Shown here piece after piece: positions 58,112 through 64,000 of a DNA stretch of 64,000 nt. Position numbers and translations under genes: made by a program. The DNA lies in assembly GCA_036346255.1 (NCBI GenBank), contig CM070625.1, forward strand, positions 21,599,488-21,663,487, in the 5' to 3' direction. The notes beneath the pieces were generated by a model, which saw only the letters and a list, made by a program, of their open reading frames with translations, ran no database searches and had not been told where the DNA came from. The DNA is from Ampelocalamus luodianensis. Lineage: Eukaryota > Streptophyta > Magnoliopsida > Poales > Poaceae. The number at the start of each line of letters is the position of its first letter. Position 1 is the stretch's first letter.

Positions 58112-59380
58112 TTAAGTCTGCAAGAGCAAAGGAATCATTGCTACCCAATGTAATATCTGTTCCCAATCAATAAAAGCAGGGATGGCATATGAAAAGAACG
58201 AAGGAACTACATGAACCAACCTTGGAGAGTCTGCTGGCAAGGAAATTTTATCACAGGGTACAGTTGGAGCATGGATGCCAGGTAACCTTGGAGAATATAT
58301 CTCTGAGCTACAATAAATGGAAGGATTTTCCATTCTGATCAATAAATAAACTGTGGTGATAGATAAAATAAACTGCGGTGATAGATAACACAATCCTAAT
58401 TAAGTTGAACATTTCCTCCATGATCAAAATGAAACCGAGAAATGATCACATCTGACCTTTATCTACAATTTTGAATAGCTAGCAGAAAACCAAAGGGTCT
58501 CTCTAAATGGAAAAGCATATGTAGCTGCATTAATTAGTACAAACAAATAAAACTATCTATATAGAGAGGAAGAAGGAAAACAGGTATATCCTGAAAGTTG
58601 TTAGCCCATCTACTAACCAGCATGTTCAACATAGAACAATGGCGGTGGTTGGTTTTCATTAGTTTCTTAGCCCAAATATAATTCCTGGTATATGCAGCAT
58701 GTGGTGCTGCTATTCCTTCAAAAGCATTGTTGCTCCATAATATATTTAAGAATGTGCTGCAAGCAAACAAAATGAATAGTAGAAGAATGTCAGACTCCTT
58801 TGTTGGCTGAGAAGCACATATAAGTATAGGTATATGCCTGACCCAAAAATAAACATAGCCATACATGCCCAGACTGGATACAGACCACAGAGCATATGTT
58901 TGTTACTACTAACTGGAAGGCACAATAATCAATCAATATACAACATGAAATGCAGTAATCCTTTCAATAAAAAAAACATATCGCTGGACATTTACTTAAC
59001 CTACTCTAGAAGTGCAAAACCAGAGTATTGATGCTTTGGAACTGTCCACAACAGAAGCATGTTCTCGCAAATTTTTCTGACTTGAAGGAATTACTAAGCT
59101 AAACCAAATTAAAGATCTAATCAGCATAGAATTAGTGGGAGTACAGGTAAAGCAAAAGATATATAACACCTGGGAGGTACTCAGCAATAATGTAGAGTAT
59201 GTACTGAGCCATAATGCAGCAATCAGTAAAAGATGTACCAACCCATGCCAGCTTGTCATCCTACAGAACAGCAATTTTGCTTTCATGCATTTCATGAAAC
59301 ACCTACCATACACACTAAAAAGTGTAAGGTAGGGGAGATTAAATTCAGTAAAAACAGGAAAGATGTGGTAGAAGAGAAAG
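58112..59380 (-). other. Possible exon remnants of an unrecognised minus-strand gene
   Basis: One exon-like piece at about 58302-58221 has a plausible acceptor (GTAGCTCAG) and donor (AAG|GTTGG) and reads IYSPRLPGIHAPTVPC then DKISLPADSPR. Other open pieces (for example NYIWAKKLMKTNHRHC near 58690-58640 and WVGTSFTDCCIMAQYILYII near 59245-59180) look non-random, but their phases do not join convincingly. No family is recognised. It may be a truncated gene cut at the LTR that starts at 59381. Confidence 0.3.
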
Positions 59381-60604
59381 TGTAACAGCCCAATTTTCAA
59401 ATTTCAGCAGAATTAAAATTTATTTATTTATGTGGATTTTTCTAGAATTTTTAAAGGCTTTTTATAATTATTTTAAAGTCAAAACAAATTTATTTGTAAA
59501 ATTAAAAGCCAACATTAAGTTGTAAATAATTTTATTAAGTCCAAAATAAATAAAAGAATTTCTGTGAATTTTTTCATAATTTTTGAAATTATTTTACTAT
59601 TTTCTAAAGCTTATTTGAATTACCAAAATTAAAACAAATAGAAAATCAAAAGAAAATCTAAACCTAGTTTTGGGCCGAAACCCAAAGGCCTCGGCCCAAA
59701 CCCTTCCCGCGCACGGCTCGCACCCTCTCTCCCTCTCTCACCCGCACCCGGCCCCACTCGCCAGCCCCTCTCCTCTTGCTGCCGCGTGGGCCCGCGCCCC
59801 TTCTTCCTCCCCCGTTCTTCTCCGCGCGGCCAACCGACCCCGCCGCCATTGCTGCACACGAAGGAGCTCGCCAACGGGCGCCCCAACCGCCCGCGTCCCC
59901 CGCGCACGTGCGCGCGAGACTCGCTCCCACCCCCGCACGACGCCCACCCTCTCCCCCTTCTCCGCTACCAGTTGCCCACAATTCCCGCAACCGCAACCGC
60001 CGCCGCACGCCCCCACCTCCTCCATGCCGCCTCGGAGCCTCCTGGCGCCTATAAAAGGCAACCCCGGACACCCCTCTTCTCACCGAAGCCGACATCGCCA
60101 CTCACTCCTCCTCTCTCGCGCCCGTTTAGCCATAATCAAGGATTTCGTCGCCGCAAGCTCTCGCCGCCGCTGTCAACGCCGCGTCCTCGCCGCCACCACC
60201 ATCAGCATCGCCACGCCATCGCGAAGCCGATGCGCGCAACCATTCTCCCAGAAGACCACTGGAGCCGCTACTTCGCCGACGACCCCAACTTCGCCGCCGC
60301 AACTTCGACGCCGCCGGCCGCCTCCGTCGTCTTTTCGCCGAGTGGGTGAGCGCACCGATATCACCACTCCTCCCTCTCTCTTTTGTGCACATCACCGCCC
60401 GCCACCGTGCAGTGTAGCGCCGGCGACCCTTGGTCCCGACGCCGGCGCCGCTCGTGCCTACATGGCTCGGCCACGTAGACGCCGCGTTAGTGCCACATCA
60501 GCCGAGTCACCGCACACGTGGACGCCTACGTGGCACCATATCACCCCGCGCAGCACCCCACTCACCTCCTGTGCACTGTTCCGGTGAGCCCAGTCCACCG
60601 TGGT
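59381..60604 (+). mobile_element. LTR of a Ty3-type retrotransposon (first)
   Basis: It begins TGTAACAGCCCAATTTTC, a start shared by many grass Ty3 LTRs. An AT-rich U3 is followed by a C-rich region, a TATA box (CCTATAAAAGGC) and a C-rich leader. The long plus-strand open frame in the leader is compositional. The sequence stops at 60604, where a second TGTAAC start follows, so the rest is either missing or displaced. Confidence 0.6.
60050..60056 (+). promoter_or_regulatory. TATA box in the first Ty3-type LTR
   Basis: TATAAAA in a CG-rich context about 670 bp from the LTR start, placed as expected for the U3/R promoter of a retrotransposon. Confidence 0.65.
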
Positions 60605-61859
60605 TGTAACATCCCCATTTTGGCTTGTGTTTCAAATGTAAGAAATTAAGGGTAAATTAAAACTTTTATTACATCCTTGGGCTTTTGAACTTTTCTGAAA
60701 ATTCTTGTAAAAAGAATTTTGGAAAATTCAAAGTCAAAAGCCTCATTTATCAAGTCAACCACCTCCTTGGTCAAATCTTTTGTTAAACCCTTGGAAATAA
60801 TTTTCCTTGGTTCTAAGGTTGCTTGGTAACGCCCCTAAATTATTTCATGCTTTTTAGAAATTATTTGAATAATTTTGAAAGCGTGTCAAACCAACATTTC
60901 AATTGGTCAAACCCTAGTTTATCACTTCTGAATTTTTAACATAAAATATAATGCATAAAAACTTCTGAAAGTTTTAGGAGTTCAATCATCTAACTACTTA
61001 GCTTCAGATTAAAATTTCATCAAATTTGGAGTTCATTTGGCCCTCCAATTAAATCCTCAAATTTTCAAGATAAAATTCAAATTAAAGCAGTCTAGTATCG
61101 TTCACCGACCGAGCTCGAACTCGAGTCCGACTCGCCGAAGTTGGCTCGACCACACCAAGGCCCCACCGACCGCACTTAACCGGCTCGCGCTCGTGCGGCA
61201 CGACTGCGGCCGGTGTCGTCGCTGGTCATCTTCTTCCTCCGCCGCCACGCGCGATCGGCGGCGGTGAAGTCGTGGGAGAGCGGCGCCTAGTCACCTCCCC
61301 AACCGCTCCTCGCCGGCATGCATTTATTGTGCTCGAGCTTGCCACGTCTTCTTCACCGCTCCGCCGCCGGCTCCCATGACCATAGCCGACCTCCCGTGCG
61401 AGAGCCGTTGTGGACCGAGCTCCTCTACTACTTAAGCATCCACTCTCCTTCTTTGCCCTCCTTTCACCCTTCCGCACCCAGTTTACACCCACTTTGCTTG
61501 CTTGAGCTCGAATCACTCAAATCACCTTCCGCCATTGTTGGCCGCAGAGCTCCTCATCACCGACGAAGCTCCGTGGTCCCTGCCCCTTTCTAGCATCGCA
61601 ACGTTCCTTCGACCTCCCGGTCCTGCTCCCTAACTTGGTTTGGCTTGTGCTCGCAGGAGCAAACAATCAAGGTCACGGTCCTGCTTTCGCCGAAACCGCC
61701 GCCTTCGTCCTCCTCTCCTGTAAGGTTGCCCTCCTCCAATTCATCGCTCTTGGACCTTCTACGAATCCTTCAGAGCTAACCGCACCACTCTTTGGTCCTC
61801 TATTGCCCGTGATTGCTTGCCCGCGTTGTCTTCCTCGGCTCCGGTGGCGGTCGTCGTCG

Positions 61860-63190
61860 TCGGAACTCCTCGACCTCCCTTGACCTCCTCTCGCCCTGTG
61901 AGTTCACAATGACCTCCTGTAGCTTAAGCACTCGATAGTCTAGGTCGCGCGAAGTCTTTCTCGGTTTTTCACTTTTCCGTGCATTTGATCTCCGCCTTCG
62001 TCGGGCCACGGCGATATGGGTCGTGTCCGGCGACATTTGTGCCCTCAAAATGTTCGCAATAGTATTGCGAACATTTTTGCCCCGGACCGACCGCGCCGTG
62101 GTCGTACGCCGGCGACGAGCCGCTGACCAAAGCGGTGTCCCGGTCGTTGTCGCGCTTTTGTCAAGTCATTGGACCTCCTCGGGTTCATCGTGACCGTCTA
62201 GGACCTCCCGTGTTAGATTCGCACCATAGGATCTTGTCGGCAAAAACTCTAGCTCTCAAGACCTCTTCGATTCAATCCTAGCCCTTAATGACCTCTTCCT
62301 GCTTAGATCCACCCGTAGATCCTTTGTTCACGTAATAGCTAAGTCCTAGGACCTCTCGCTGTGGTCTTAGCCGCTCATGACCCTTCATTGTAGATCCGGA
62401 CCGCTAGATCTCCTAGTCTAAGTCCTTAGCGCGGGACCTCCCACCATTTGGAATCCCGGCCGTTAAAGACCTCCATAGGTAAAATCCCACCGCTAAGATC
62501 ACCCTCCGCCTTGGGGTCCTCTTTGCAAAGACCTCCTTGAGGTCCTCTGTGCAAAAGGTCACCTCGGTCGCTTTTGTCAAAACCACCCTCTTGAACCACC
62601 TCTCGAGGTCCTCGTTGCAAAAGACCACCCGGCCTTTGTAAAGAAAACCTTCAAAACCACCCCGTGGTCCTCTTTGCAAAAGACCACCCTTGGTCTTTTG
62701 TAAAGAGAACCTCGAGACCTCCTCGTCTTTGGTCTTAAGCGTGAGGACCTCCCGCCTAGATCCGGACCGCTCAGACCTCTCCCATGGAGATCCGAGCCAT
62801 CCGATCTCTCTCTGCAGTTAATCGTGTTGGAGGACCTCCCGAGGAAATCTCGACCGTTAGGACCTCCTCGGTGAGATCCTAGCCGCCAAGACCTCTCGCA
62901 TTCGCCACCGCTTAGGTCCTCTCTCTCCGATCAGATCTAGACCGTTAAGACCTCCTCGGAGATCTTAACCGCCCGCACTCTCCCCTTAGCGAGATAGCCG
63001 CACGACCTCCCTAGTGCGCGAGGACCTCATCCGTGTGTGCTGTGCATCCGGTGGTCGGAGCCGTCGGATTCAATATCAACGGCTAAGACCTCTCCTAGGC
63101 GCGGCAAGGTCTTTGCGCCCAGGTGCTCGTGCGGGTTTTAGCATCAGAGCTCGTGAGCCGTGCGATCCTTGATCATCGGCCCACGACCTC
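61860..63190. repeat. Degenerate GACCTCC-rich tandem-repeat tract
   Basis: The word GACCTC(C/T) occurs about twenty times at irregular 25-90 bp spacing, usually with GATC, CCGTTA or TTAGACCG-type words between. Within it (62510-62700) a second unit, CCTCTTTGCAAAAGACCACCC, occurs about four times in variant form. There is no open frame across it. Confidence 0.7.
62047..62077. repeat. Perfect 31-bp palindrome
   Basis: Fifteen-base arms AAAATGTTCGCAATA and TATTGCGAACATTTT are exact reverse complements around a single central G. It lies between C-rich sequences and would form a cruciform or an RNA hairpin. Confidence 0.9.
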
Positions 63191-64000
63191 CCCAGTTTTA
63201 TTGGTTTTCCAGATTTAGTTCCGAGAGCTTTTATTTGCACATATTAATTGTTTTAAACTTCAAAATTGCATATCTTTTTCTCTGTAGCTCCAAATTTAAC
63301 AAACTAAAGTTCTATAGATGCATCTGTTAAAGTACTTTAGCTTAGTATAGGTTTTACAGTAGTCTTTAATACTGAAATGAATCATGCCTTAGATTTATAA
63401 CTTAGAAAAATCATAACTCTTTCAATATAACTCCAAATGACCTGAAATTTTATATGGGTTACCACTATACCAGTAAGTAGCTACCATAAAAATTTCAGCT
63501 CCAAAATCTTTCTAGAAAATATTTTTGCTACAGTGCTAATTATGGCCGAAATTAGGTTTTTAGGGACTATCTTTTGCACCACAAATCCAAATTAAGTTTT
63601 TCCAGTTCCTATGTCTAGGTATATTAGTATTTTACCTTGTGTATAAATTTCATCGCATTTGGATAATTTTTGCTTGCTCTTTTGTTTAAGTGATTGCTCG
63701 TCTTATCGGTTGTTTTCACTCTTTCGCTTAGGATTCGATATTTGCGGTAACCCCGAGAACGACCCTCCGCAACAAATTGAGCAATGCAAGCGAGCAAGCG
63801 CTTGATCATTTCCATTGGTCCCATTACTTTTAAAGTCTAATATTTTGTTTAACTTCTATGTATGCATTGCTATTTTGTTGTTAAATTGATTAGTTAATCC
63901 TCTAGTTGCATAATCTGTAGGTAAATGATTATCCTCTACTACGAGCCTAGGTTATTTGTCTTTGTGATTAGAGTTCGTTGGATGAGCTCTTGTCACTTAG

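Larger units (their letters stand above)
60605..64000 (+). mobile_element. Very long LTR or LTR plus leader of a second Ty3-type retrotransposon, truncated by the window
   Basis: It begins TGTAACATCCCCATTTTGG. The first 500 bp are AT-rich, then C-rich (61100-61900), then the GACCTCC tract, then AT-rich text such as ATAACTCCAAATGACCTG (63426-63443) that recurs in large grass Ty3 LTRs. No protein domain or primer-binding site is reached by 64000, so the LTR may exceed 3 kb. It probably inserted into the first LTR. Confidence 0.55.

Noticed and set aside
59670..60587. 305-codon plus-strand open frame
   Set aside because: It is in the C-rich region of an LTR, crossing its TATA box. Overlapping frames on both strands are also open and the composition explains all of them.
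1..64000. tRNA, rRNA or organellar insertions
   Set aside because: No stretch with recognisable tRNA arms and loops or ribosomal core sequences was noticed by eye. A dedicated tRNA/rRNA scan was not possible here.

Overview
The window looks like nuclear DNA of a panicoid, probably andropogonoid, grass (the sugarcane, sorghum and maize group). The evidence is the repeat content: a CACTA element with CTTTGCCGAGTG subterminal repeats, Stowaway and Tourist MITEs, a Pack-MULE, Helitrons ending in CTAG, Tat-type Ty3 and Tork-type copia LTR elements, and GC-rich genes with GT-AG introns. The species is inferred, not proven. There is no prokaryotic or organellar signature.

Layout. (1) 1-3.6 kb: one ordinary gene on the minus strand, a two-exon RING-CH (RINGv) ubiquitin ligase with a C-terminal membrane segment. 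(2) 3.6-16.4 kb: small transposons, a decayed CACTA element (5.4-8.7 kb), a 1.23-kb Pack-MULE with a perfect 9-bp target duplication carrying a rearranged fragment of the vitamin B6 gene PDX1, and a short non-autonomous LTR retrotransposon inserted beside a copia LTR. (3) 16.4-26.3 kb: one old Ty3/Tat element, LTR to LTR, its gag-pol broken by later insertions. Among these is CACTA-type sequence carrying an F-box-family gene fragment and a second unknown ORF.

(4) 28.7-55.1 kb: a head-to-tail tandem array of about 9.1-kb units, the most interesting part. Each unit holds T (two adjoining Helitrons plus flank), P (a three-exon PAR1-family gene on the minus strand with TATA box and signal peptide) and F (a permuted copia fragment in the order RNaseH, LTR, PBS, gag, protease, integrase, RT). 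The array reads T0-[hAT]-P1-F1-T1-P2-F2-T2-P3. F is found only at the two P-to-T junctions and has the order expected of a linearised one-LTR circle. Copies P2 and P3 encode intact 171-residue PAR1 proteins; P1 has a one-base deletion. A 4.0-kb hAT element sits at the T0/P1 junction, and the two other T/P junctions preserve its empty site. P2 matches P3 on one side and P1 on the other, which points to unequal exchange.

(5) 55.1-59.4 kb: low-copy sequence with possible exons of unrecognised genes and a local duplication. (6) 59.4-64 kb: two LTR-type sequences starting TGTAAC. The second runs off the window and contains a perfect 31-bp palindrome and a degenerate GACCTCC-rich tandem-repeat tract.

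The only well-supported host genes are the RINGv gene and the PAR1 copies. They are not a functional cluster; the PAR1 copies are paralogs made by segmental duplication. All other coding sequence belongs to transposable elements or to gene fragments captured by them.
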